This document shows, one piece after another, positions 28,541 to 36,380 of a stretch of DNA of 64,000 bases. Made by a program: the position numbers and the translations under genes. The notes beneath the pieces were generated by a model, which was given only the letters and a program-made list of their open reading frames with translations, had not been told where the DNA came from and did not search any database. Position 1 is the first letter of the stretch. Each line of letters starts with the position of its first letter. The stretch lies in NCBI RefSeq assembly GCF_027364955.1, contig NZ_DAHXOI010000006.1, positions 118,370-182,369 of the forward strand. Reading direction: 5' to 3'. This DNA comes from Ferrimicrobium sp. (lineage in GTDB: Bacteria > Actinomycetota > Acidimicrobiia > Acidimicrobiales > Acidimicrobiaceae).

Positions 28541-29094
28541 GGAGTGTGTCAGGTGCTATCCGCCAACGACCTGTTTTGGCGACCGTCGGCGTACTGATCC
28601 TCGCCATTGTCGCCTACTTTGCGGTGATCGCGGCGCAGACCAAACCAGCTGTCGATCAAGTATCTCCGTCCCCGTTGCTCTACCGACAGGCGCCAGCGCT
28701 GAGTGGAGAGTCGCTGTACTCAACGAAGACCCTGTCGCTCAGTCAGTTCCGCGGGCACTTTGTGCTTGTCAACTACTTCGCAAGCTGGTGTTCGAGCTGC
28801 GCTACTGAGGAGAGTCAGATCGCTGCACTCGCTCATACATCGACCGTACAGGTGCTTGGTGTCGATTATGACGATAGCCCCGGGCCTGCCCGACATTTTC
28901 TCTCTCTGTACCACGCCCACTTCCCGGTGTTGCAGGATCCCTCTGGGACGAACTCGCTACGGTGGGGTGTCTCCGCCCCCCCAGAGAGCTTCTTGGTGGC
29001 GCCCAACGGTGTGGTGTTGGCCAAGGTCGTTGGGCCTACGACGGTGCGGATCATTGATGCACTCGTCACGTTAGCGAAGGAGAAGGGATACTGA
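28537..29094 (+). CDS. ccmG: Thiol-disulfide oxidoreductase CcmG/DsbE-like
   Basis: Keeps the cysteines of apocytochrome c reduced for heme attachment. The 185-residue protein has an N-terminal signal anchor at about residues 13-33 and a thioredoxin fold with the active site WCSSC (Cys85, Cys88) preceded by NYFAS. The cis-Pro region is near SAPPESFLV. The residue between the cysteines is SS rather than the PT or EP seen in many CcmG, so reduction potential may differ. GTG start at 28537 overlaps the ccmF stop. Confidence 0.9.
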   Translation: MRSVSGAIRQRPVLATVGVLILAIVAYFAVIAAQTKPAVDQVSPSPLLYRQAPALSGESLYSTKTLSLSQFRGHFVLVNYFASWCSSCATEESQIAALAHTSTVQVLGVDYDDSPGPARHFLSLYHAHFPVLQDPSGTNSLRWGVSAPPESFLVAPNGVVLAKVVGPTTVRIIDALVTLAKEKGY

Positions 29095-30257
29095 TGATCA
29101 CACGTCCCCATCGCTCCCGGCAGATTCTTCTGGTCTGGGTCACGCTCATCATCGTTGCGATGGTCTCCATCGGTTACGCGGTGGTCAACACCCCCTCCAC
29201 CACTGCGCAGGGACGCATTGTGACGCTCGAGAAGGAGGTCCGCTGTCCCTCCTGTGGCAACCTGGCCGTCTATAACTCAAAGAGCGCCTCGTCGTATTCG
29301 ATAGCGGACTATATCCAACACGAAGTCCACGCCGGTGCCTCGAATCAGGAGATTGTCGATTCGCTCGTCGCGAGCTATGGCGACACGATCCTGATGGCTC
29401 CACCCACCAATGGTGTAGGTCTGTTCTTGTGGCTGTTGCCGATTGTTGTCGGTTTGGTCCTGGCCTACGAGGTGTATCGCAGCCTCTCATCGCGATCGAG
29501 AAGAGCGGAACATCGAACACGAGCGTTAGCGATTGCTACCGCAACGGGCACGGTATCGTCGGAGGCTCACACGGCTCCGACGGAGCCGATGAGCGATGCG
29601 GTGACCACTCGTGAGACAGCGGCTACGAATGCAGCGGCCATGGACACTGCAGTAGGAGAGGACACTCCACCAGCCAAGTCCCTGCCAGCGGAGGGGGCGA
29701 TGGCGGCGGAGGCCACGGCGACCTCTGTGCCGGTGGCGACGGACAAGCCATTCTTCTCCCGTCGGCTCGCCCAAATTGGGGCAGCGCTGATCCTGGTGGG
29801 GGTCGGTGCCCTTGGAACGTTGTTGCTGACGCGATCGAACTCCACATCGGCACCGAGTCTCACCCAAGAACTCGCATCTGGGGAGACGCTGGCAGGCCTG
29901 GGAGCCGTCAAGCAGGCCCGTGCGGAGTTCGATCATGTACTCGCCACCTATCCCTCCGATCCGACCGCACTGGCCTATGTGGGATGGATCGACTTCAACC
30001 TGGCCAAAACCAAGAGCACCAAAGCGGAGGCGATCAGCGTGCTTGCTCACGCGGCAACGCTTGGTGCCTACGATGCCAGTGCACAGCTCTATTATGGTTT
30101 GGCGTTGTACTACGGGGAGGACAAGCCGCGTGCTGCGGTGGATCATCTCAACCGTTTTCTAGCGACACACCCGAGCAAATCACTGGTTGTGCAGGCCTAT
30201 CGCCTCGCTAAACCCGCCTACCTCGCAGCGCATCGGAAGATTCCCAATACCTTTTAG
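29094..30257 (+). CDS. ccmH: CcmH-CcmI fusion protein
   Basis: A 387-residue fusion. Residues 1-130 are CcmH: a signal/anchor helix (about 10-30), the thiol motif RCPSC (Cys51, Cys54), the helical IADYIQHEV-EIVDSLVASYGD region, and a second helix at about 106-124. Then comes an Ala/Thr/Glu-rich linker (130-220), a third helix (about 225-248), and a tetratricopeptide-like C-terminus (260-380) like CcmI, which presents apocytochrome to the heme lyase. CcmH and CcmI are separate in many bacteria. This is the last ccm gene, with a 36-base gap to the next. Confidence 0.88.
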   Translation: MITRPHRSRQILLVWVTLIIVAMVSIGYAVVNTPSTTAQGRIVTLEKEVRCPSCGNLAVYNSKSASSYSIADYIQHEVHAGASNQEIVDSLVASYGDTILMAPPTNGVGLFLWLLPIVVGLVLAYEVYRSLSSRSRRAEHRTRALAIATATGTVSSEAHTAPTEPMSDAVTTRETAATNAAAMDTAVGEDTPPAKSLPAEGAMAAEATATSVPVATDKPFFSRRLAQIGAALILVGVGALGTLLLTRSNSTSAPSLTQELASGETLAGLGAVKQARAEFDHVLATYPSDPTALAYVGWIDFNLAKTKSTKAEAISVLAHAATLGAYDASAQLYYGLALYYGEDKPRAAVDHLNRFLATHPSKSLVVQAYRLAKPAYLAAHRKIPNTF

Positions 30258-30293
30258 GTTGAACTCTCTAGATCTTGATGAGGAGTGGTACGC

Positions 30294-30911
30294 TTGAGTT
30301 TTTTTGATCGCAATCGGAAAGAGCTGGAACGACGGGGAATCGCACCGGATCGTCTCCCGCCCGGACAGTACATGACCGACCGATTTCCGGTGTTGCACGC
30401 TGGAGAGGTTCCTCAGTACTCGGATTTGAGCCAATGGTCCTTGCGTGTCTTCGGATTGGTTGAGCATCCAGTCGAGCTTAGCTACGATCAGCTGGTCGAC
30501 CTTGGAGTAGAGGAACGCACGACGGATATCCACTGTGTGACCAAATGGTCGAAGTTTGACACCGTTTGGCGCGGCATCCCGATCACCAAGATCATCGATC
30601 TGGTGCAACCTCAGTCATCCGTCACCCACCTCATCGCCCATGCGGAATATGGTTTTACTACCAATGTCCCGTACCAGGATGTGTTAGACGACCCCATCTG
30701 CATGTTGGCGCTTGCCTTCGACGGTGAGCCGCTCGAGCCCGAGCACGGGTATCCGGTCCGATTTCTGTTGCCTCATCTGTACTTCTGGAAGTCGGCGAAG
30801 TGGCTCCGCGGTCTTGAGTTCCGGGATGCTGATGCCCCTGGATTCTGGGAGCGAAATGGCTACCATAACTATGGCGATCCATGGCAGGAGCAGCGCTACT
30901 GGGGGAGTTAG
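30294..30911 (+). CDS. Sulfite-oxidase-fold molybdopterin protein
   Basis: About 205 residues from TTG 30294, with AGGAG eight bases upstream; the GTG at 30285 lies inside that ribosome binding site. It is the oxidoreductase molybdopterin-binding domain of the sulfite oxidase/MsrP family. The cofactor cysteine is Cys81 in DIHCVTKWSK, and the fold motifs WSLRVFGLV near 48, WRGIPITKIIDL near 92, and HGYPVRFLLPHLYFWKSAKW near 150-170 are present. There is no twin-arginine or other signal peptide, unlike MsrP. The substrate is unknown. The genome can make the cofactor (moaA, moaC and mobA are in the window). Confidence 0.88.
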   Translation: MSFFDRNRKELERRGIAPDRLPPGQYMTDRFPVLHAGEVPQYSDLSQWSLRVFGLVEHPVELSYDQLVDLGVEERTTDIHCVTKWSKFDTVWRGIPITKIIDLVQPQSSVTHLIAHAEYGFTTNVPYQDVLDDPICMLALAFDGEPLEPEHGYPVRFLLPHLYFWKSAKWLRGLEFRDADAPGFWERNGYHNYGDPWQEQRYWGS

Positions 30912-31798
30912 CCGGGCGGTGTCCGCTCCGGACGCGGTTGAATACTGACAATGGTCTCCGTTGTCGGGTAGATGCGCACTTCGCAGCCTCTCATGCCCCC
31001 TCGGACGGGCTCTGCGCGAGCGAGGTCTCCATCGATGGCGAGGCTCTCGAGCAACCCCTCGATGATGCCGCTCTCGGTGACGCAGAGGACAGGATGGTCG
31101 GCGACCAGGCTGCCGAAGGGGCAGGATCTATTTTTGAGCCCGAGTGAGTCGTCGCGGGAGTCTTCGCTTGAGGAGAACCCATTTCTGGTGAGCGCATCGG
31201 CGACCAACTTCAGACTTGCGGCGATGCTCTTGGTGGCGGCCTGACCATTCATCTGTAGGCCGATCTCATGACCGTAATCGAAGCCTACTTCGTAGGCGAG
31301 CCGTTCGACACTTTGGTTATCCAGCATCTCCAGTGCACGCGCGAGTAGTCTTCCAAGGAGCGCGGCCTGCTCCCCGATGCCGTCAACCAGCAGCGGAGCT
31401 CCAGTGCTTCGGTAGCGTTTCGAGGGCCTCCCGACTTGCGGTGTCGCATCGCGGTCAACCCCCGCCTCGACGTAGCCGCTTGCGGCGAGTCGGTCAAGGT
31501 GATGTCGAGCAACGTTAGGGTGGAGTTGGAATTGGCGACCGATCTCCTGGGCAGTCACCGACCCGTGCTCGCGTACGTAGAGGTAGATTTCGCGTCGAGT
31601 GGGGTCCCCAAGCGCCTGGGAGAGGGCCTGTACCGCGCCCGTAAAGGAGCTCGAGAGCGGGTCCTTGGCCTCTCGGTGACCGCGATCCGGCTTGTCATCG
31701 CGCAGCGGTCGTCCCGTTGTCGGTCCGGTCCGATCTGCGTTTGCCAGTGGACGTGTGGATGATGGTGTTTGTTTCGTCGACTGTGTTGTCGTTTCCAT
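30908..31798 (-). CDS. SufR-like helix-turn-helix regulator with C-terminal cysteines
   Basis: About 296 residues from ATG 31798, which follows GGAGGGGAAGG; a GTG further upstream is less likely. A disordered N-terminus precedes a winged helix-turn-helix (GDPTRREIYLYVREHG, QEIGRQFQLHPNVARHHLDR, and GRPSKRYR as the wing; residues about 60-135). The C-terminal half has three cysteines in the order Cys226-x12-Cys239-x32-Cys272. The first pair keeps the spacing of SufR-type Fe-S repressors of the suf operon. It is divergent from the Fe-S carrier gene mrp, so regulation of Fe-S assembly is plausible. No suf genes are present in the window. Confidence 0.78.
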   Translation of the reverse strand: METTTQSTKQTPSSTRPLANADRTGPTTGRPLRDDKPDRGHREAKDPLSSSFTGAVQALSQALGDPTRREIYLYVREHGSVTAQEIGRQFQLHPNVARHHLDRLAASGYVEAGVDRDATPQVGRPSKRYRSTGAPLLVDGIGEQAALLGRLLARALEMLDNQSVERLAYEVGFDYGHEIGLQMNGQAATKSIAASLKLVADALTRNGFSSSEDSRDDSLGLKNRSCPFGSLVADHPVLCVTESGIIEGLLESLAIDGDLARAEPVRGGMRGCEVRIYPTTETIVSIQPRPERTPPG

Positions 31799-31839
31799 GG
31801 ACGCCTTCCCCTCCACCAAGACGGTAGCGGTATTGTTCC

Positions 31840-31850
31840 ACTAGTTTAGT
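31840..31850. promoter_or_regulatory. Candidate operator between SufR-like gene and mrp
   Basis: ACTA-GTT-TAGT is a short perfect inverted repeat in the 97-base region separating the two divergent starts. It is small, and its status as a binding site for the SufR-like protein is inferred from position only. Confidence 0.25.
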
Positions 31851-31895
31851 CATGAGAGGTTCAGTGCGAGGTGCTGGGGTACAAGGTAGGAGAGA

Positions 31896-33014
31896 ATGAT
31901 GGCCAAGGATATCCAGGAACAAGTCCTAGAGCGTTTGGGATCGCTCATCGATGATGAGCTGGGGGCGAGTTTCCAAGAGCTCGGTCTCGTGGGGCCAGTG
32001 AGTTCGCGGCTCCGACGGGTCAGTGCACAACTTTACTATGTGGGTGGAGCTCCTGAAATCGCCGAACGGCTACAGGCGGAGGCCGACGCTGCGGTTGCCG
32101 AACTCGGTTCCGTCTCGGTGGAACTGCTACCGTTGGATCCTTCCGGCCAGGCACAGCTCCGTGAACGGCTCATGACGCCGATGATGCTTGAGGCACGAAC
32201 TACTCGGACGCCCGTCTTTTCGTTGCCTGGTTCGACGGCGCGCGTCATCGGCGTTTCGTCGGGGAAGGGTGGCGTTGGGAAATCCTCAGTGACGGCGAAT
32301 ATGGCGGCTGAACTCGCACGAAGAGGGCGTCGCGTTGGCATCTTGGACGCTGATGTCTATGGTTTTTCGATTCCAAAGCTCCTTGGGCTCACCAGCATGC
32401 CTCGGGTGATCGATGATCTCATTTTGCCACCAAAGGCCTTTGGGGTGAAGGTGATGTCGTTGGGGTTCTTTGTCGAGGAGGATACGCCTGTCATCTGGCG
32501 CGGCCCGATGCTTCATAAGACGATTGAGCAGTTTCTTGTCGACGTACTCTGGGGGGAGCTTGATTACCTGTTGGTCGACATGCCGCCCGGGACCGGTGAT
32601 GTCGCCCTCAGTCTCCAGCAGTTTCTTCCGAGGTCCGAGATCTTTGTGGTCACCACCCCGCAGTCGGCGGCGGTTCGTGTCGCGCAGCGGTCAGCGCTGG
32701 CTGCCAAAAAGCTCAAGCTGCCGGTACGCGGCGTCATCGAGAACATGTCGGCGTTTGTGACACCAGAGGGTGAGCGCTATGCGATCTTTGGTTCTGGCGG
32801 CGGTGCGCGACTTGCTGGAGACCTCGGGGTGGAGCTGCTCGGAGAGGTGCCTTTGACGATGGCACTTCGCGAGGGCGGGGATCAAGGGATTCCAGCGGTG
32901 ATTGGGGCGGCTTCTGACCTTGCGAGCGAAAGTTTGCGCGAACTCGTTGATAGGCTAGAGAGTCTAGGTCCAGTGAGACGGTATCGAAGTGATCTCAAGG
33001 TCCAAGCGAAGTAG
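31896..33014 (+). CDS. mrp: Mrp/ApbC-type Fe-S cluster carrier ATPase
   Basis: A P-loop ATPase (372 residues) that binds and transfers Fe-S clusters. The N-terminal 100 residues have the short DUF59/MIP18-like region. The ATPase has the deviant Walker A SSGKGGVGKSS near residue 121, ILDADVYGFSIPKLLG near 150, and DYLLVDMPPGTGDVALSL near 225. The usual C-terminal CxxC of Mrp is absent: the stretch that would hold it reads NMSAFVTPEGERYAIFG. Cluster binding would then need other ligands. ATG 31896 and ATG 31899 are both possible behind GGTAGGAGAG. Confidence 0.92.
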   Translation: MMAKDIQEQVLERLGSLIDDELGASFQELGLVGPVSSRLRRVSAQLYYVGGAPEIAERLQAEADAAVAELGSVSVELLPLDPSGQAQLRERLMTPMMLEARTTRTPVFSLPGSTARVIGVSSGKGGVGKSSVTANMAAELARRGRRVGILDADVYGFSIPKLLGLTSMPRVIDDLILPPKAFGVKVMSLGFFVEEDTPVIWRGPMLHKTIEQFLVDVLWGELDYLLVDMPPGTGDVALSLQQFLPRSEIFVVTTPQSAAVRVAQRSALAAKKLKLPVRGVIENMSAFVTPEGERYAIFGSGGGARLAGDLGVELLGEVPLTMALREGGDQGIPAVIGAASDLASESLRELVDRLESLGPVRRYRSDLKVQAK

Positions 33015-33023
33015 GAGGTACTA

Positions 33024-33257
33024 GTGGAGATTCGTATTGGGCTCGGTGATGCCATGCGTGAGATTGAATTAGAGATGGACGATGGAACCGACCAGGCCAA
33101 GGTGATCGAGGAGTTCGCGAAGGCGCAATCGGGGAGCGAGTCACTCTGGTGGTTGACGGACCGTAAAGGTAAGAAGGTCGGGGTACCGGTCAACAAGATC
33201 CTCTTTATCGAAGTTGGTCCAAACAAGGAACAGCGCAAGGTTGGCTTTAGCGCCTAG
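33024..33257 (+). CDS. DUF3107 protein
   Basis: A 77-residue small protein of the actinobacterial DUF3107 family: MEIRIGLGDAMREIELEM at the N-terminus, SLWWLTDRKGKKVGVPVNKI in the middle and a C-terminal VEVG-type strand (FIEVGPNKEQRKVGF). Function is unknown in the literature that I know. Starts at GTG 33024, 9 bases after mrp, and ends 3 bases before the first ArsA-like gene, so it belongs to this operon. Confidence 0.85.
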   Translation: MEIRIGLGDAMREIELEMDDGTDQAKVIEEFAKAQSGSESLWWLTDRKGKKVGVPVNKILFIEVGPNKEQRKVGFSA

Positions 33258-33260
33258 CGC

Positions 33261-34187
33261 ATGATTGAGGAGTTGCTTCATAAGAGATTGATCTTCGTGA
33301 CCGGCAAGGGTGGTGTTGGTAAGAGCACCATCGCGGCCGCGCTTGGGTCCTTAGGCGCACGCCGAGGCCTGAGGGTGTTGATCGTTGAGGTGGATGGCAA
33401 GGGCGACGTTGGATCGATGTTGGGCCTGACCGAGACCTCGTTCACGCCACAGCGCGCCGCAGAGAATCTTTGGGTCATGGAGATGGATACCGAAGCAGCC
33501 CTGGCAGAGTATCTACGTATCTACGTCAAGGTGCCCTTCATCTCAAAGTTTCCTGGACTCGGCAAGATCTTTGACTTCGTCTCCACGGCGGCTCCTGGGG
33601 TGCGCGAGATTCTGGTGATTGGGAAACTCTGCTACGAGGTGCGACAGGATACCTACGATCTGATCGTCGTCGATCCTCCTGCCAGCGGACACGTTATCTC
33701 ACAGCTCGGAGTGGCCGGTGACGTTGGTCAGCTGATCCAGCTTGGACTCGTGAAGAATCAGACCGAGTGGATGCTGGAGATTTTGGCTGACTCAGAACGG
33801 TCGGTGGCGCTGCTGGTGGCAACACCGGAGGAGACCCCGATCGAAGAGGCACTCGATCTCGCTGGACGGTTGCGAGCTGAGACGCCGGTGCATCTCGAAG
33901 GCGCCGTCGTCAATCGGCGATTTGTCGGTCCGATGGCTGGCGTTGAAACTGAGGTAGTCGAGGAGATCCGCACGTTTGGCGACTCGATCGCTGGCCTGAA
34001 TGAGGTGCTCGCCGCCTCTGACCTTTTTGCGAGGATCAGCGATCGGCATGATCGTAACCTCCGAGGTTTTGTCGATCAATTGGGGCCCTCGTTACGGGTG
34101 GCAACCGTAGGGGAATACTTTGGCACCCTCGAGGCACGCGACCTTGTCGACGAAGTTGCAGAGGTGCTTGAGGTGGAGCTATGGTAA
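33261..34187 (+). CDS. ArsA/Get3-like ATPase, first copy
   Basis: A 308-residue member of the anion-transporting ATPase family. Walker A-type KGGVGKST is at about residues 16-23, followed by LIVEVDGKGDVGSML where Asp would contact Mg, and YDLIVVDPPASGH near 131. Get3 relatives act in inserting tail-anchored or other membrane proteins, while ArsA exports arsenite; no ars genes are near. Mycobacteria carry a similar tandem pair next to a whiB gene. The stop overlaps the start of the second copy by 7 bases, so the two probably form a heterodimer. Confidence 0.88.
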   Translation: MIEELLHKRLIFVTGKGGVGKSTIAAALGSLGARRGLRVLIVEVDGKGDVGSMLGLTETSFTPQRAAENLWVMEMDTEAALAEYLRIYVKVPFISKFPGLGKIFDFVSTAAPGVREILVIGKLCYEVRQDTYDLIVVDPPASGHVISQLGVAGDVGQLIQLGLVKNQTEWMLEILADSERSVALLVATPEETPIEEALDLAGRLRAETPVHLEGAVVNRRFVGPMAGVETEVVEEIRTFGDSIAGLNEVLAASDLFARISDRHDRNLRGFVDQLGPSLRVATVGEYFGTLEARDLVDEVAEVLEVELW

Positions 34188-35329
34188 CAAGGCTTCTAGA
34201 GAGCTTGATGACCAGGGAGCGGGTTTTTGTCGTTGGGAGCGGCGGCGTTGGCAAGACGACGCTCGCGGCGTCGCTAGCGATCACCGCGGCGCTTGAGCAA
34301 GAGCTCAATGTCTTGGTCGTGACCGTCGACCCAGCGAAGCGGCTGGCGGGCACCCTCGGGGTGGCAGCCCTTGCCAATGCGCCTCGTGAGGTTGAACTCC
34401 CGGGACTCGCTCCCAAAGGAAGGTTGTGGGCGGCCTCAGTCGATATGAAAAGCGCTTGGGATGATCTTGTGCACCAGTTCTCCCCAGACCGCGCGACGTC
34501 AGAGAGGATCCTAGCGAGTCCCATCTATCACAACCTTTCGGCGAAGTTCATCGGCTCGTATGACTATGCCGCCGTGCAGGTCCTCGCGGCGCTCACGGCG
34601 GATGATCGCTATGATCTGGTCATCGTCGACACTCCTCCGTCGCGCAACGCCCTTGATTTCTTGGACGCACCGGCGCGACTCCGTGAGTTTTTCTCCTCTC
34701 CGTTGCTTGCGCTCTTGACCCTTCCGAGACGAACGCGCCTTTTTTCTGCTGCCACCCGTCCCTTCTATATCGTTGCCGACATGGTGCTTGGTTCGGCCTT
34801 CTTGACGGATCTGACGGATTTTTTCGCGGACTTTGCCAAACTCGGCCCTGGGTTGGTGGAACAGAGTAGGTCGTTTTCGGAGCTACTCACGTCGCCGGCA
34901 ACCGGGTTTATTGCGATTGCATCTCCTTACGGCCCTTCTGTCGATGAGGCACATCGCCTCCTGCGGGCACTCGAAACGCGTCATTTGCATGCGCTTGCCT
35001 TCATCGTGAATCGCTCTCTGCCTGGACGGCTCTTTACCCCGGAAGCAGAGCAGGCGCGCGCGTGGCTCGAGCAGGAGGCACCTGATGTCCTGGCGACTCG
35101 TTTTGTGGGGAAACCGGTGGTGGCCGGCGCCATTCTGCGTGCGACCTCCGAATTGGCCTTCACGCACCAGCAACTCACTAATGCCCGCGCTCGTGAGCTT
35201 GTTGATGCCCTCCAAGATGTGGGTATCGATCTTTTTGAAGTTCCTATCTCTGAACTGGCGTTGGACTCGCCCATTGCGTTGGCGGAACTGGTCCGTTCGA
35301 CGACGGTGGATGAGTCAGCGGGTGGTTGA
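34181..35329 (+). CDS. ArsA/Get3-like ATPase, second copy
   Basis: A 382-residue paralogue of the preceding gene, longer by about 75 residues. P-loop GSGGVGKTT near 20-28, VTVDPAKRLAGTLG near 48, and YDLVIVDTPPSRNALDFLDAP near 146 match the ArsA fold. Residues about 170-210 hold a long hydrophobic stretch (LLALLTLPRRTRLFSAATRP, then FYIVADMVLGSAFL) that could be the client-binding groove of a Get3-like protein. Role inferred from the family; the substrate is not known. Confidence 0.88.
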   Translation: MVTRLLESLMTRERVFVVGSGGVGKTTLAASLAITAALEQELNVLVVTVDPAKRLAGTLGVAALANAPREVELPGLAPKGRLWAASVDMKSAWDDLVHQFSPDRATSERILASPIYHNLSAKFIGSYDYAAVQVLAALTADDRYDLVIVDTPPSRNALDFLDAPARLREFFSSPLLALLTLPRRTRLFSAATRPFYIVADMVLGSAFLTDLTDFFADFAKLGPGLVEQSRSFSELLTSPATGFIAIASPYGPSVDEAHRLLRALETRHLHALAFIVNRSLPGRLFTPEAEQARAWLEQEAPDVLATRFVGKPVVAGAILRATSELAFTHQQLTNARARELVDALQDVGIDLFEVPISELALDSPIALAELVRSTTVDESAGG

Positions 35330-35511
35330 AGGACTCCTCTTGAAGCGGACCATCGCCTCCGTTGTCGGATCATGAGCGGTGGGTTGTGTGTGCTAAAGGC
35401 ACGCCTGCGCACGACCACTGGTTGGTAGGAGTCCCTTCGAAGAGATAGCATCTCAGTGGTTTCGACACGGGAGTCAGTGATGGCCAGAGGCCGGGAGCTA
35501 GGCTGGACGCC

Positions 35512-36378
35512 ATGATCGACTACCATCTCCACCTCTGGTCTCATGGCTCAAAAGACAAGCCGGTCGTACTCGAACAGCTGGCAGCGTACTGTGAACATGC
35601 GGCCGCGCAGGGGGTGTCGGAGATCGCGGTGACGGAGCATTTTTACCGCTTCTCGCAGGCGCGGTCGATTCTGTCTGGCTACTTCCGACGCTATCCAGAG
35701 AGCCCGATGCGTGATCTCATGGAGCAGTACTGGGAGCAAAACGCGACTGCCGATCTCGATCAATATGTTGCTGTTGCACTGGAGGCAAAGGCTGCGGGCC
35801 TCCCTGTCGTGATGGGTCTTGAGGTGGATTACTATCCCGAGGCGATGCACCGGGTACAAGCGATGCTGCTCGGATACCCCTTTGATGTCTTGCTTGGTTC
35901 CGTCCACTGGATTGAGACCTGGCCCTTTGATCATATCGATGACCCGGTGGTGATGGCGGAGTGGGAGCGCGTCGGTGTGGAGCCGGCTTGGGCGGCCTAT
36001 ACGCGAGCACTCGAGGAACTGGCGGCGACCGATACCGTGGATGTACTCGCACATCCTGATCTTGTGAAGGTGGCCGGTCATCGACCAGAGGTGCCCCAGG
36101 AGTACTTCGATCGCATGGCCGAGGCTGCGGCCGCGGCGGGCGTGGCCGCGGAGGTCTCCTCGGCGGGTATGCGCAAACCGGTGAGAGAGTTCTATCCCGC
36201 TCCCGAGCTTCTGCGGCGGTTTCTTGAGCTCGGGGTGCCGCTCACCACTGCATCAGATGCCCACGGTCTTGGTGATGTCGCTGATCGTGCGCCTGAGATA
36301 AAAGAGTTGCTGGTGGCGCATGGAGTGACTACGTTACGTCGTTTTGAGGGTCGAGTCGGCGCCGAGGTGGCGCTCTAG
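35512..36378 (+). CDS. PHP-domain phosphatase, histidinol-phosphatase-like
   Basis: A 288-residue PHP-superfamily protein. The N-terminal motif DYHLHLWSHG supplies two His ligands, GVSEIAVTEHFYRF another metal-ligand segment, and GLEVDYYPE near 108 the conserved Glu. VLAHPDL near 180 and TASDAHG near 245 complete the metal-binding site. It resembles the HisK type of histidinol phosphatase, but PHP phosphoesterases act on many substrates and no his genes are near. ATG 35512 follows a 182-base gap. pdtaS begins after 2 bases. Confidence 0.85.
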   Translation: MIDYHLHLWSHGSKDKPVVLEQLAAYCEHAAAQGVSEIAVTEHFYRFSQARSILSGYFRRYPESPMRDLMEQYWEQNATADLDQYVAVALEAKAAGLPVVMGLEVDYYPEAMHRVQAMLLGYPFDVLLGSVHWIETWPFDHIDDPVVMAEWERVGVEPAWAAYTRALEELAATDTVDVLAHPDLVKVAGHRPEVPQEYFDRMAEAAAAAGVAAEVSSAGMRKPVREFYPAPELLRRFLELGVPLTTASDAHGLGDVADRAPEIKELLVAHGVTTLRRFEGRVGAEVAL

Positions 36379-36380
36379 CC

